Source of the DNA: Elephas maximus indicus
Lineage: Eukaryota > Chordata > Mammalia > Proboscidea > Elephantidae
Length of the DNA stretch: 64,000 nucleotides
Assembly (NCBI RefSeq): GCF_024166365.1
Contig: NC_064831.1
Span: 80,302,268-80,366,267 of the forward strand
Reading direction: 5' to 3'
Part shown: positions 32,117 through 43,705 of the stretch, in pieces
How positions within the stretch are numbered: position 1 is the first letter of the stretch
Layout of the letters: every line of letters starts with the position of its first letter
The notes under the pieces: generated by a model
Databases searched by the model: none
The model's input: only the letters and a program-made list of their open reading frames with translations
Told to the model about the DNA's origin: nothing
Translations under genes and position numbers: made by a program

Positions 32117-32288
32117 ACCCTGGTGGTGTAGTGGTTAAGAATTATGGCCACTAAACAAAAGATTGGGAGTTGGAATCCACCAGGCGCTCCTTGGAAGTTC
32201 TATGGGGTAGTTCTACTCTGTCCTATAGGGTCACTATGAGTCAAAATGAACTCAAGGGCAACGTGTTAGGGTTTTTTTTTTTTTTTGG
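32117..32288 (+). mobile_element. SINE A, plus arm of a head-to-head pair
   Basis: Full-length sense A: AACCCTGGTGGTGTAGTGG to AACTCAAGGGCAACGTGTT and a T-run. It lies 85 bp from the antisense copy. Confidence 0.94.
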
Positions 32289-32496
32289 TATCATCACTAA
32301 GAGTTGGCTCAGGATTCAGATCTCTGGACACACTAATTATAGATAAAGCTGGACCAAGAGAACAGATAGGGACAGACGTCTGACATGGGGCATGTAGAAA
32401 AACAAGCCAGGTTGAAGGCCAGTTTGGAAAGGAGATCAAATATGTGCTTTCTAATGAACTGTTTTATTTTATGCTGCTTTATTCTTCCCTGAAGAA

Positions 32497-32737
32497 GCTC
32501 TGGTGGCACAGTGGTTAAAGCGCTTGACCATTAACCAAAAAGATCAGCAGTTCGAATTCACCAGCCACTCGGAGGGAGGTAGACATGGCAGCCTGCTTCC
32601 ATGAAAAAGGTTTACAACCTTGGAAATCCTATGGGGCAGCTCTACTCTGTCCTGTATGGTTGCTCTGAGTCAGAATCACCTCCACAGCAATGGGTTTGGG
32701 TTTGGGGCTTTTGGGTTTTTTTTTTTTTTTTTTTTTT
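32497..32737 (+). mobile_element. SINE A-long with a long T tail
   Basis: Head CTCTGGTGGCACAGTGGTTA, extra block GGCAGCCTGCTTCCATG, tail CAGAATCACCTCCACAGCAA, then a T-run of about 21 at 32717-32737. Confidence 0.93.
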
Positions 32738-33440
32738 GAATACTTCTCTGAAAGAAAAGTCTGGATAAGTGGCCAGAGTTGGGACTTTATTTCCAGAAAA
32801 AACTCCATATACGTCACTTCTTTGCTTGAACACAGTGTAAATGTTTTATTTAATGAGTGTGTCTGTGCAGTCTTTGATTTGGTTGTCTGTAAATCTGTTG
32901 CCTGTGCTTGGGGATCAATGCCGCCCCAGATGGTAAACTCTCGAAGGTCAGGTACTCAGCTCTGTCTGTTAAATTACTACGTGGGTCCCCGTTTCAGCCA
33001 GTGAGCTGTACAGTATCATCTTGATTTTGCTAATAAAGGGCTGGGAGCTGCTGAAGGAGCAATCTTGTGGGCTGGAAAGATGCTAGTTAAGAGCAGCCCT
33101 TAGCCACCTGCAGTGAGAAATCATGATTTTTTTCCAGTACTCAAAAGCCAAACCTAACTCCAGTGAACTCTGGGGAACTGAATATTGAAAAGCATAGATA
33201 AAGTGGGGAGAAAGCCATGGCCACTCACCCTGAAGGAGGTGCTGCTGTGCTGTGGTTATTTCAATGATTAAAGGGAGAAAAACACTGACAGTGAGACTGG
33301 TATAAAGAGGAAAGATGTTCTACAGTGTGGGATGAAGAATTTAACTCTACCCAAATAACGTGGGCTTTGTTCTTGGTTCCTGAAAGGCCTTTCCCCAGTG
33401 ATGCAAGTGTCTTTGATGATGCCTCTAGAACCACACCTAA
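32738..33440. other. Mostly unique, with an L2-like piece
   Basis: 32935-32985 (AACTCTCGAAGGTCAGGTAC, CAGCTCTGTCTGTTAAATTA) resembles the end region of L2. The rest is unassigned. Confidence 0.4.
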
Positions 33441-34170
33441 CCTAACAGGTTATGTTAAAAAGCTGACTCTTGGGTGGGGGCTGGCCAGGCCAAAAATCCC
33501 CACCGTGTGATATCAGCGAACTCCTGGGGAGGGGGTTATGATACAATTAATCATGCCTAAAAAAAAAAAAAAAATTTATGTAATGAGGTCTCAATAAAGG
33601 CTCTAGACATGGAAGTTCCATGGGCTTCCTGGTTGGTAAAACACATTAGTGCACATGTTAGAGTAACACATCCCTTTTTTGGGACATGGAAGCTCCACAT
33701 TGGGAACCCTCCCAGATCCTCCCTATGCATCTATTCATTTGTATCTTTTTTGCTATAATAGGACTCTAATTTTAAGTAGAGCACTTTCCTGAGTCGTCTG
33801 AGTCATTCTAGCAAATTATTGAACCTGAGAGGTTAGTGGAAGCCACCAGGTCAAAAAATGAGGGGGGTTCTCAGGACCTCCAATCTTACATCTGGCATCC
33901 TGAAGGCCGAGTGGGAAAACCCTGAATTTGTAGCCAGCAGGTCAGAAGTGAGGGTGTCATGGGGATTCCCAAACTTGCTGCTGGTGTCTGAGGTCTTGGG
34001 CAGACTGGGCGGTCTGGGGGCATGGCGTCCTTTAACTCGAGAGATCTGCCCTAGCCAGAAGAAGCGCTGCACGTACAACTGGTGTCAGAACAGAAGTGGA
34101 ACAGAGGGGAACAGAACTGACAACAAATTGATTTTGATTTCCACAGTTTGGCGTCAGAGAAATGGGGTTT
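33441..34170 (+). mobile_element. Old ERV-LTR-like remnant
   Basis: Motifs fit the 3' half of an old LTR: CCTATGCATCTATTCATTTG, ATTCTAGCAAATTATTGAAC, GAATTTGTAGCCAGCAGGTC and CTTGCTGCTGGTGTCTGAGG. I know this combination from old mammalian LTRs but do not name the family. No retroviral coding sequence is seen. An A-run lies at about 33559-33574. Confidence 0.5.
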
Positions 34171-34209
34171 GATTTTCCAAGTAGATAGGTATGGAGCAAG
34201 ATTGGGTTT

Positions 34210-34405
34210 ACAACTGGAAAGACTTGGATTTGAATGACTCCTTCCTGGTGTTTACCAGGTTATTGACTACGACAATTACGTAACCTCTGGAGTCTCGATT
34301 TCCTCGTCTATAAAATAGGAATCTGAGTACTCACCCCAAAGGTTTGTTGGGAAAATAAAATGGGGTAATAGACATGAAAGTGTCAGGTACATGGTCTGTG
34401 CTCAA
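34210..34405 (+). repeat. MIR
   Basis: GGATTTGAATGACTCCTTCC, ACGTAACCTCTGGAGTCTCG, TTCCTCGTCTATAAAATAGG and ACATGAAAGTGTCAGGTACA follow the MIR order. Confidence 0.72.
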
Positions 34406-35081
34406 AAAATCTGTTTCCATTCATGTCTCTCTCCTTCCTTCCTCCTTTTCTTCCCTCATTCCAATAAACCAGCTGCTCAATGGCAGTGTTCTGACAATGA
34501 AGTAAAACTGCATTTGTCCTTCCCCAGAAAGATGTCATCAATGAACTCTGACAAAGATTTGGGTACTTGCATATAATCCTATAGGAACTATCCAGGATGA
34601 AAAGAGAGATCACTCAGAGACCAATTTCATCCTCCACTTCTGAGAGATTATTGCAAGCAGCAGTGGGAAATAAGGATATAAAGATGACTTACATTTCAAT
34701 AGCCTCGTTCATCCACCAAGATTTTCAAAGTTGCTGAGAAATTTTCCTAAAACCACATTTTGTACCCCCCAAAAGCAGGCATTGCACCCGTCTCTGATAT
34801 GGTGATCACCACCCTTCTGAGAAACACGGCATCCACTTAGCTGTCTGAGAAATACTGCAGGAAGCTAGTAAGTTCACAAGAGTTCTGAGGGAGGCAGAGG
34901 AGGCGGACACAGTGATTTATGTGGGATCTAGACAAAACACCAGGCATGGTTGTTCAAAACGTTGGCAGAACATGTGCTAGAAGTTCTCAAACAGGGCCCC
35001 CTGCCAGGTACCTATACTCCCCTCCCCAACTTCCAGGTACTTCTATCGCAAAGGTCTGAGCTGAGGTTTGAGCCCTTAAAA
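34406..35081. other. Unique sequence
   Basis: Nothing recognised. An open frame starting at 34950 runs into the L1 tail at 35093 and is therefore not a gene. Confidence 0.5.
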
Positions 35082-35092
35082 GAGCTGTCAAG

Positions 35093-35667
35093 AAAGGGCC
35101 ACATAAGCCAGGGACTACATCAGCCTGAGACCAGAAGAACTAGATGGTGCTCAGATACAACCAATGACTGCCCTGACAGAGAACGCAAAAGCGAACCCCT
35201 GAGGGAGCGGGAGAGCAGTGGGATGCAGACCCCAAATTCTCGTAAAAAGACCAGACATAATGGTCTGACTCAGACTAGAAGGACCCAGGAAGTCACGGTC
35301 CCCAGACCTTCTGTTAGCCCAAGAGAGGAACCATTCCCAAAGCCAACTCTTCAGACAGGGATTAGACTGAACTATGGGATAGAAAATGATACTGGTGAAG
35401 AGTGAGCTTCTTAGATCAAGTAGACACATGAGACTATGTGGGCAGCTCCTGTCTGGAGAGGAGATGAGAGGGCAGAGGAGGTCAGAGGCTGGCCAAATGG
35501 ACACAAAAATAGAGTGGAGGGAAGGAGTGTGCTGTCTCATTAAAGGGAGAGCAACTAGAAGTATATAGCAAGGTGTATATAAGTTTTTGTATGAGAGGTT
35601 GACTTGGTTTGCAAACTTTCACTTAAAGCACAGTAAAAATTAAAAAAAAAAGAATTTAAAAAAGGGG
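35093..35667 (+). mobile_element. Young 5'-truncated L1 3' UTR with 11-bp target duplication
   Basis: Begins AAAGGGCCACATAAGCC, shows AGAACTAGATGGTGCTCAGA, AACTCTTCAGACAGGGATTA, AAGTAGACACATGAGACTAT and the end GCACAGTAAAAATTAAAAAA. It is flanked by GAGCTGTCAAG at 35082-35092 and 35668-35678, exact. The whole insert is 3' UTR, so no coding potential is expected. Confidence 0.9.
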
Positions 35668-35678
35668 GAGCTGTCAAG

Positions 35679-36096
35679 TTGTGCCATTTGCTTCAGTTAG
35701 CTTTTCTGTGGACACCTACGCTGAAAGGAGCCTTCTGGTGACCCCGTGTAGGCAGAGAAACAACCGCACTGACAGAAGAATCATAATGTCTGCATCTGGC
35801 AAAACACAGGCTCCCACAGGGTGGCTTAGAGCTCCTTGCTGACTCAGAGAGGAGAATGTCACCCTCTGAATCACCAGCCCTGCTCTGGCCAGCTGGCTCT
35901 GCTGCCGTCTGAAATCTTCTCTTCAGACCCTGACAAGCGATTCGATGTGACCATAACACAGGGCCTCCAGGAGATGTTTTAGCCTTCAAGTTCTACCCAC
36001 AAAATGAGCCTGCGTTGACAGACACAAGGGATTTGCATGACCATCCTAGCTCAGTAAAATAATTTGGGAATTTGGCAGCTTCTAGAAGAACATGTT
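35679..36096. other. Unique sequence
   Basis: Single-copy texture. Nothing recognised. Confidence 0.45.
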
Positions 36097-36291
36097 TATT
36101 TACCAGCTGCCATCGAGCTCACTGCAACTCACGGCAATCTCATGTGTGTCAGAGTAGAACTGTACTCCATAGGGATTTCAATGACTGATTTTTTGGAAGT
36201 AGATCACCAGGCTTTTCTACCTAGGCATCTCCGGGTGGACTTGAACCGCCAACCTTTCCATTAGTAGCTGAGCACGTTAACCAGGGGCCCC
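36097..36291 (-). mobile_element. SINE B (antisense)
   Basis: Tail ACCAGCTGCCATCGAGCTC, body GGAAGTAGATCACCAGGC, damaged head AACCAGGGGCCCC. Confidence 0.9.
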
Positions 36292-36779
36292 ATTCTGATT
36301 AAGAAAGCCATTCACAGCGGGCTTGAAATTGCCATGCCTGGACCCTCAGGGTCATGTTGGCAAAAGGGGTACGTGGAATACCCCTACCTTCTTTCTTGCC
36401 CCATAGCTCCAGACAGAGCAAGAACTGACCCAGGATCTAATACGGTCCAGCTGGTTAATCTCTGAACAATAACACAGAGCCAGAAGAACTACACAAGGAA
36501 AGCTTCAAACTAGAATTGAGTTCAGTAAAATATATCCTTAGTTTAATTTTTTTTTAACTTCCAACTGGACTTCTGGCTCTCTCTTCATAAATCCATGAAC
36601 AACATGGATTTTTTGAGCATCAAGAAACACCACTGAGAAAGGGCACGGTTTTCCCATCAGTGAAAAGGGAAATGGTACCATATCTAGCAAAAAAGGTTGT
36701 TGTCAGGATTAAACAAAATTAGATTGCATTATTTGCTCCAATCTGTTTATGCTTTGCCCTTCTTTCCTACTGTTCCTTT
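36292..36779. other. Unique sequence
   Basis: Nothing recognised. A T-run lies at 36547-36555. Confidence 0.4.
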
Positions 36780-37352
36780 AACAGAAATACAACCAGTGGA
36801 GGGCTTTAACAAACAGAAATTTATTTTCTTACAGTTTAGGAGGCTAGAAGTCCAAATTCAGGGCACTGGCTCTAAGGAAAGTTTCTCTCTCTGTCAGCTC
36901 TGGGGGCAAATTCTTGTCTCAGCTTCTCTAGCCAGACATTCTCAGAGTTCCTGGGCTTATAGACTGTTCTGCTTCCATCGTCTTCAGAGAGCATTGGCCT
37001 TCCTCCTGTGTCGGCCTTCTTCTGTACTGAATCTGCTCTTTGACATTTCAAAAGTGATTGGTTTAAAACGCATCCTACACAAATATGACCTCATTAGCAT
37101 AACAAAGAAAACCCTATTCTCAAATGGGATTATATCCACAGGTATAAAATCCATTGCCACTGAGTGGATTCCAACTCATTGTGACCCTACAGGACAGAGT
37201 AGAACTGCCCCAAAGGGTTTCTGAGGAGCAGCTGGTAGATTCAAACTGTTGAACTTTTTGATTAGCAGCTATAGCTCTTAACCACAGTGCCACCAGGGCT
37301 CCTCTACAAATATAAGGGTTAGGATTTACAACACATATTCAATCAATAACAC
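36780..37352 (-). mobile_element. MaLR-like LTR (antisense), split by SINE A
   Basis: Antisense LTR related to those at 51467 and 60420. It shows AACAGAAATACAACCAGTGG, GGCTTTAACAAACAGAAAT and CTAGAAGTCCAAATTCAGGG. After the SINE comes GGTTAGGATTTACAACACAT and AATCAATAACAC, the LTR start region. Its 3' end is truncated at the AACAGAAATA point. No internal viral genes are seen. Confidence 0.7.
37147..37304 (-). mobile_element. SINE A inside an LTR
   Basis: Antisense A. It is flanked by ACAGGTATAA (37138-37147) and ACAAATATAA (37306-37315), 8 of 10 matching. Confidence 0.9.
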
Positions 37353-37810
37353 CATGGGACTTTGCAGCCCACCCACCATGTTATTTCCCTGCCCTTTGAC
37401 TTTGGTTTTGCCCATGTGACTTGTTTTGACCAATTGACTGAGGTGGGTCTAACAGTGGACCAGTTCCTAGCACAGGCCATAAGAGGCCTTTCATGTCTCC
37501 TCTTGTTCTTTTGTGCCTCTACCATAGCCAAGAGAAAAAACATGCCTCAGCTAGACTGCCAGGCCCAGTAAGAAGATGAGAGACATATGCAGGAGAACTA
37601 TCCCAGCCAGGAGAGCCTGAAACAGCTGTCATGGCAACTCACAGACCTATAATGAGAAAAGCCACCCCATCAAGCCCAGCCCAGGTCAACTTAGACTAGC
37701 CAAACCCCAGCCAACCTACAGAATGTGAACAATAATAAATGAGTGAGGGCTTTTAAGGCTACTGACTTGGGGGGCAGCTTGTTATGCAGCATTATTGTGG
37801 CACTAACTAA
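37353..37810 (+). repeat. Old LTR/MER-type repeat
   Basis: CATAAGAGGCCTTTCATGTC, TGTGAACAATAATAAATGAG, GGGGGCAGCTTGTTATGCAG and CATTATTGTGGCACTAACTA follow an old eutherian repeat of LTR-like design (AATAAA near the end). The family is not assigned. Confidence 0.5.
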
Positions 37811-39195
37811 CCAATACACTCATATTTGTACACACACACGTACATGTGTAAGTATTTCCCATATAGCCAAGTATATTGTAGATGCTCAATAAACAGTAAT
37901 TTCCTTCCTCCCACTATTACATTCCAAGTGCTGTGCTACACGCTGGGAATACAGAGATGAATAAACCTTAGAACCTTCAGAAACATACAGGCTGGTGGAA
38001 CAAGTGCTGTAACAGTTCCAAGTCCTAGGTACCTCACAGAAAATTCATGGAAGATGCAAAAAGGAAAAGCAATGAGTAAACGCCTTCTTATCCTCAATTT
38101 TTCTCTGAAATATATTCTCCCAAAACAGGGATTTTGTTTTTATTTCCTGAGACCATATCCTCCAGACATTTTCATGAGCCTAGAATGAGAAACTCCTTAA
38201 AGATGGGAAGAACTTTTTGGGTTGTGTCTGTTTTTTTGCCTTATCTCAAGTTTCTGTTAGACTGGCTTTGGTGGAGTTAAGGGAGTGTTGAAGATCTAGC
38301 TAACTTGAGCTCGAAGTGGAAGGCCTTCAAAGAGGGATAAAAGGACTCTTCTTTTATCAATGGTGAAGAAAGTAGTTCAAAAGTGGATCTATTTTTCTGA
38401 AGACAAAAGCGTACTCTCTGCAACCACCTACCCTCGTGAAAGGGAACAGTTCTTGATAGGAACTGTGTCTGACAGGGGAAGAATCAAATCCACCAGGAGG
38501 TAAAGCAGGAAGATATTAGGGATTTTATCACCAGCCGCGTAATGCCTGTCACTGAGTTTTCATCCCATAATGGTACAGCCCAATAATACACTTCCGTGTT
38601 CTTAAATCTCTCCTGTCAGAGAAGCTTTAAGGATAGTTCCTATTTTTTAGCCCCCTTTGAAATGACCATTCAATGGTTTGCTGTAAGGGCAGCCTCCACC
38701 TGACAAAGAATTATTGGCTTTTTACTTGTCAGTTCAGAGAAAATGTCTATGTGATACCACTGGCCGCTGAGGTGACAGACAGACAAAAGGGCACTGAAAT
38801 GTAACGCTTGAAGCCCAGAGTAGTGGTGTTTTCCAGAATATACTTGTGCCTTTTTTTTTTTAAGCTCCAGGGCTGGTTGTCTCCCGGCGAGGAGGGCCTG
38901 GTTTAAGAGGAACACCTGCAAGATACGTTTTCATGATCAGGCTCAGTTCAGGGGAAATGGGAAGTTTGGTGAACAGAAAATTCCCCTCCAGCTAGTTGGT
39001 TGCACAGTTCTATCCTCCTTCGATTATGGATTGTAAGCACTTTCACCTATGTTAGCTAGCGTATGCCTCACCACACCTTACTGTAATATGTAATGTTAGA
39101 GGTTAGGCCGTGTGCAATTGCAGCTATTTGACTGTTTTTTACTTACAAAAACTGGACTTTCAAATGTTGCAATCAAAAAAGTGTTTCATTTGTTT
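37811..39195. other. Mostly unique sequence with an L2-like piece
   Basis: 37865-37985 (GTAGATGCTCAATAAACAGT, TACACGCTGGGAATACAGAG) resembles L2/MIR-type ends. From 38000 on nothing is recognised, apart from a T-run at about 38851-38861. No gene is seen. Confidence 0.45.
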
Positions 39196-39246
39196 GTTGA
39201 GTCAGGTTGATACACAGTAAAATTCAACCTTTCTGATGTACACTAG

Positions 39247-39446
39247 TACCACCCACTGTCGAGCCGATTCCAACTCAGGGCACCCTCGTGTGTGTCAGAG
39301 TAGAACTGCACTCCATAGGGTTTTCAATGGCTGATTTTTCAGAAGTAGATTGCCAGGCCTTTCTTTCAAGGTGCCTCTGGGTGACTCGAACCTCCAAACT
39401 TTTGGTTAGCAGGGACCATGTTAACCATCTGTACCACACAGGGACT
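39247..39446 (-). mobile_element. SINE B in old L1
   Basis: Antisense B: CTGTCGAGCCGATTCC, AAGTAGATTGCCAGGCC, head GTACCACACAGGGACTCC. The flanks TTCTGATGTAC and TTTTGATACAT may be the decayed duplication. Confidence 0.9.
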
Positions 39447-40148
39447 CCTTTTGATACATAACTGTATGAATTTCAGGAAACATGTGCAGTCGTGTAACCA
39501 CCACTACAATCCAGATATAGAACACTTCAACACCCCCAAAAAAGTGACCTCGGGACCCTCTCCCAACACCTAGCCCCTGGCAACCACTGATCTGTTTTCC
39601 ATCCCTATAGTTTTGCCTTTTCCAGAATGCCCTGTAAATGGAATCACCCAGTATGTAGCCTTTTGAATCTGGTTTCTCTCACTTAGCGTAATACCCTTGA
39701 GGTTCTTCCATGTTATTGTGTGTATGGGTAGCTAGTTTTTGTGTGTTGATGAGCAGAATTCCATCGCGTGGATTCACCACAATTTGTTTATCCATTCGCC
39801 AGACCTTTGGGTTGTTTCCGCTTTAGGGTGGAATAAAGCTGCTATAAACATTTGCATTCGGGTTTTTGTGTGGACCTACGTTTTCATTTCTCTTGGGTAA
39901 ATACCTAGGAATGGTATTGCTGGGTCATAATATGAGTGTATTTAATTTTATAAGAAGCTGCCAAACTGTTTTATAAAGTGAGTGTGCCCCTTTGCATTCC
40001 CAACAGCAGTGTCTGACGTTCCAGTTGTTCCATATCCTTGCCCATACTGGTACTCTCATATCTGGAGCAGGGGAGCTTTCGTCATTCTAACAGGTATGTA
40101 GTGGTATCTGATTGTGGTTTTAATATGCATTTCCCTAACGACTACATG

Positions 40149-40189
40149 GGGTCACGTGGTGTCGCCATGAGTCAGGATCAACTTGATGG
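40149..40189 (+). mobile_element. Short 3' tail of a SINE/RTE copy in old L1
   Basis: Only GGGTCACGTGGTGTCGCC, ATGAGTCAGGATCAACTTGA and the tail ...GGCAACAATAACAAC remain. It is a very strongly 5'-truncated insertion that later received an A SINE in its tail. Confidence 0.7.
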
Positions 40190-40202
40190 CAACAATAACA
40201 AC

Positions 40203-40362
40203 CAAAAAAAAATCCATTGCTGGCGAGTCGATTCTGATTCATAGCGACCCTCTAGGACAGAGTAGAACTTCCCCATAGGGTTTCTAAGAAGCGGCTGGTA
40301 GATTCGAACTGCCAATTTTTGGCTAGCAGCTGTAGCTCTTAACCACTGCGCCACCAGGGCTC
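40203..40362 (-). mobile_element. SINE A inserted in the tail of another SINE
   Basis: Antisense A. It is flanked by CAACAATAACAAC at 40190-40202 and 40363-40375, exact 13 bp. Confidence 0.94.
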
Positions 40363-41185
40363 CAACAATAACAACAGTAACTACGAACTTTGAGCATCTT
40401 TTCATGTGCTCATTTTCTAGCTGTACATCTTCTTTGCTGAAGTGTCTGCTTGACCCTTCTGTCTTTTTATCTTAATTGGGCTGGTTGCTTTCTTCTTGTT
40501 GAGTTTTGACAGCTCTTTATATACTCTGGTTGCTTGTCCTTTATCAGGTACATCTTATGCAAGTATTTTCCTCCAGATTGTGTCTTGTCCTTTCATTTCC
40601 TTAACAGTGTCTTTTGAAGAGCATAAGTTTTTAATTTTGATGAAGTCCATTTTGCCAAAATTTTTCCCCCTTAGGGTTCATGTTTTTTGTGTCCTGTATG
40701 AGAAATCTAACCCAAAGATTTTCTTTGATGTTTTCTTCCAGAGGTTTTACAGGTTTAGGTTTTATATCTAGGTCTTTGATCCATTTTGAGTTAATTGCTG
40801 TATAGGGTACAAAATTACCCTATATGTGTTGAGGTTCTTTTTCTTTTCTTTTTTGCATATGGATATGCAATTGTTCCAACATCGCTTGTTGAAAAGACCA
40901 CCCTTCTCCCATTGAACGGCCTTGACATCTTTGTTGAAATCAATTGACCATATATGTGTAGGTCTATTTCTGGACTCTATTCTGTTCCATTAATCTTTGC
41001 CTCTATCCTTTTTCCAACATCACATCGTCTCGATTACTGTAGCTTTATAATAAGTCTCGAAATCATGTAGGGGGAATCCAACTTTATTTTCTTTTTCCAA
41101 AATCGTTGTGATGACTCCAGTTCCTTTACTTTTCCATATAAATTTTAGAATCGGCTTGTCCATTTCTATAAATAAGCCTAAAAAT

Positions 41186-41262
41186 GATTTTTAAGATGAG
41201 AGAGTGACTTACCCAAGGTCACCCAGTTCATATGTGTCAGAGCCAGCTCAGTCTCCAATCAT
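41186..41262 (+). repeat. MIR fragment
   Basis: GACTTACCCAAGGTCACCCA and GTTCATATGTGTCAGAGCCA are the MIR 3' core. Confidence 0.65.
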
Positions 41263-41949
41263 TTGTATGGATCCAAGTTCGTGATGGGCTTCACAGGGAA
41301 GGAGCCAGAGGACTGAGAGAGAGCCTCATATGGCAGAGCATCTGAGGACTCAAGCACACGGGTCCTACGGAGCTCGCCAAAGGTCAGGAATTCTGGCTCT
41401 CGATACACTGGGAAGAAAACCAACCCTGTCTTCAGTCACTCAGCCCCTGTCTTGCCTTATCAGGGCAGGGAAGACAATCTGATATCATCTGCCATAAATT
41501 ATGCAGTCATAGACTCAGTGTCTGGACAGCCAAGGTTGACCCCTGGCCTTTCATGGAGTCATGAGTCCCAGCTTTAATAAGCCCTGCCTTGTTGACAAGT
41601 CTATTCAACCAAGCTTCTGTCTCAGTTTCCTGGTTAGGTTCCCATTCCCCACTGGGAAGGAAGCCCCACTCTGAACCCTCTTAGCTGGGGCTCTGACACC
41701 CTCCCTAACCAGTTCAAGCCCTCTTTGCTAAGAAGCTGTTGTCTCTACTCTGCCATTGGCTGGGCCTGAAGCCAGGGAATGCTCAGGACCAGGGCCCTGC
41801 CGCCTGTGCCTTTGACTATATGTATCCCTATGGCTGGCCAACCGCTGACTGTTCCTCTTGTCTCCAGACCCCTTCCCAAACCAAGTTCAGTTTTATTCTG
41901 CCCCATTGGACAGGTCTGGGAAGTCTCCACTCCAGTACCCCCTCAGTCT
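41263..41949. other. Unique sequence
   Basis: Balanced to GC-leaning composition. Nothing recognised. Confidence 0.45.
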
Positions 41950-42170
41950 AGAGGCAGAATAGGATAATAGTGGAGCATTCCAAAGCTGGGGTTTGGAACC
42001 AGGCAGAGCTGTGTTTGAATCTCAGATCTTTTTTTCTGGGCAAGTTACTTAATTTCCTGAGTCTCAGTTTTATCATGGGAAGAAGGCCCCACAGGGCTGC
42101 CAGGAGAATGAGAGTGAGAGAAGAACTTTGAACTACGCTGGGCACAGTTCCTGGCATATACATGGTAGCA
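41950..42170 (+). repeat. MIR
   Basis: GAATAGGATAATAGTGGAGC, GTGTTTGAATCTCAGATC, GCAAGTTACTTAATTTCCTG, AGTCTCAGTTTTATCATGGG and GGGCACAGTTCCTGGCATAT. A nearly full-length MIR. Confidence 0.8.
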
Positions 42171-43599
42171 ATCAGTGCTATTGTGGCTCCCCCCACCCCA
42201 GATCCACCCATCCAGACCTGCTGCCTTCCCCCACCAGCCCACACCACTGAAAACGCAGCATGCCTCCCCACAGAGCCCCCCAGCATTGTGTCGCCAGCTG
42301 CAATGTCCTGCCCAGTCAGCTGTGGTGGAAACAACCTTGGAAAGATCCAGCTGCAGAAAATTCAGCAAATCTTCCATCATGAAAGCAGCAAGCCTTTGGT
42401 CCCCTGTGCTGACTTGATTGAAGAGAAACAGGCATTTATTGTTCATGATCCAAAAAAAACCCTCTTGCAATCAGGAAAAGAAACTCAAGCCTAATATCTG
42501 ACTCTATTGATAGTCTTATTCACTTTTAATGGTGAATGACCGGTGGGGGAGTTTGTCTCCATTACTGGAGGCCGTAATGAGTGTTTTCATTCTCTTGTTT
42601 GCTGGCTCACACTGGAGCCAGATAAGAAGCTATCCTTCATTCCCTAAGATGGTGCTAATGACTTGTGAACAGACAAGTTTGAGATTGTCTTCTCATGGTG
42701 GTGGTGGATGGTGCTGGCCCACCCACTCTCTGAGCCCTCCCCCCATGACCAGAAACCAAAACTGAAGAGAAAGTGGTCTGGGTTCTAGACGGAGGCTGAG
42801 GCTGGGGGTCAGCATTGTACACTAGGACACACAGAATCACGCCCGCCATCTTGGTACATCAGCATTGACCTCTCGCCACTGGATGACACATAGGAGTCCC
42901 ACCTGCTGCAAGAGTAAGCTCAGGGTCCTCTCTGGGCCTTGTCAGAGGAGTGGCCATTGTAAGACATCAGGGACTAGAAACAAACTGAAACCAGAAGCCA
43001 CAGCTGGGATAAATCAGAAGTCACAAACCGCATAAACAGCCTGAATGAGAGCAGGCTGTAAGCCCACAAGAGGTGAACAAGAGGAACGCCAAGGCAGATG
43101 GGATATGTTTGCAGACATAGATCTGGAATCGCTCCCTTTCTGGCCACCCTTTTCTCAGTCGTCCTCGGTTTCTGCCTTCTTTCTTTCTTTATCCTTCTAG
43201 TTTGACATGCTGTCCACCCTGTTCTCTCCCTTCTTGTCTTTCCTGATTCATTTTTTAAATGTTGATCAGGTTCCTCCCTCCTTATAATGAGCCTCACTTG
43301 GCACATTGAAGAGGTCCCCCATATATCAGTACTGCCCTTGTGAGCACTGTGACTGAGAAAACGATGAGCCACAAGCCATACTTCTGTCCCCAGCCCAGCC
43401 TGAGAAGGGCTACTTCCAACACTGGGGGATACAGTCAAGATCCCAAAACCTGCTCCGGGGATGGCAAATGCCCAGTATGTACGCCTTGACTCTCCCAAAC
43501 ATGAACTGTGACACACACAGCATTCTTTCTTGCTGAGCCAAAGGAAGTCGAGTTCAGCATAAGTCCCAAATCAGAGACTCATGAGAATGTTAGGAGGTA
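42171..43599. other. 1.4 kb of unique sequence, candidate conserved segment
   Basis: 42290-42640 looks single-copy, with no repeat family seen. Frames open on both strands (up to 180 codons at 42974-43516 minus) have no recognisable domain and no clear splice sites. Confidence 0.45.
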
Positions 43600-43705
43600 A
43601 ACAACCGTTCTAGTTTGCCTGGGAGTGTTCCAGTTTTAAAACTGCAAGTTCCAAATCCCAGAAAGCTCCTGTGTACCAGGTAAACCAAATCAGTTAGTCA
43701 CCTAG
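43600..43705. repeat. Old interspersed repeat with inverted ends
   Basis: CGTTCTAGTTTGCCTGGGAG on the left and CCAGGTAAACCAAATCAG on the right are partly inverted copies, as in an old mammalian DNA-transposon-like repeat. The family is not named. Confidence 0.4.

Larger units (their letters stand above)
39196..41165 (-). mobile_element. Old L1 (antisense), ~1.5 kb net, with two SINE insertions
   Basis: The plus strand shows antisense L1 landmarks: CATTCGCCAGACCTTTGGGT, GGTATTGCTGGGTCATAATA, CAACAGCAGTGTCTGACGTT, TTGATCCATTTTGAGTTAAT and AATTGACCATATATGTGTAG. It covers the ORF2 C-terminal region and 3' UTR. ORF2 is heavily mutated. A B SINE and an A SINE interrupt it. Confidence 0.88.

Noticed and set aside
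34950..35405. Open frame of about 150 codons on the plus strand
   Set aside because: Two thirds of it lies in the 3' UTR of a TSD-flanked L1 (35093-35667). It has no known domain.
42974..43516. Open frame of about 180 codons on the minus strand, the longest in the window
   Set aside because: No recognisable domain, no family likeness and no conserved start context. A frame of this size can occur by chance in 64 kb.
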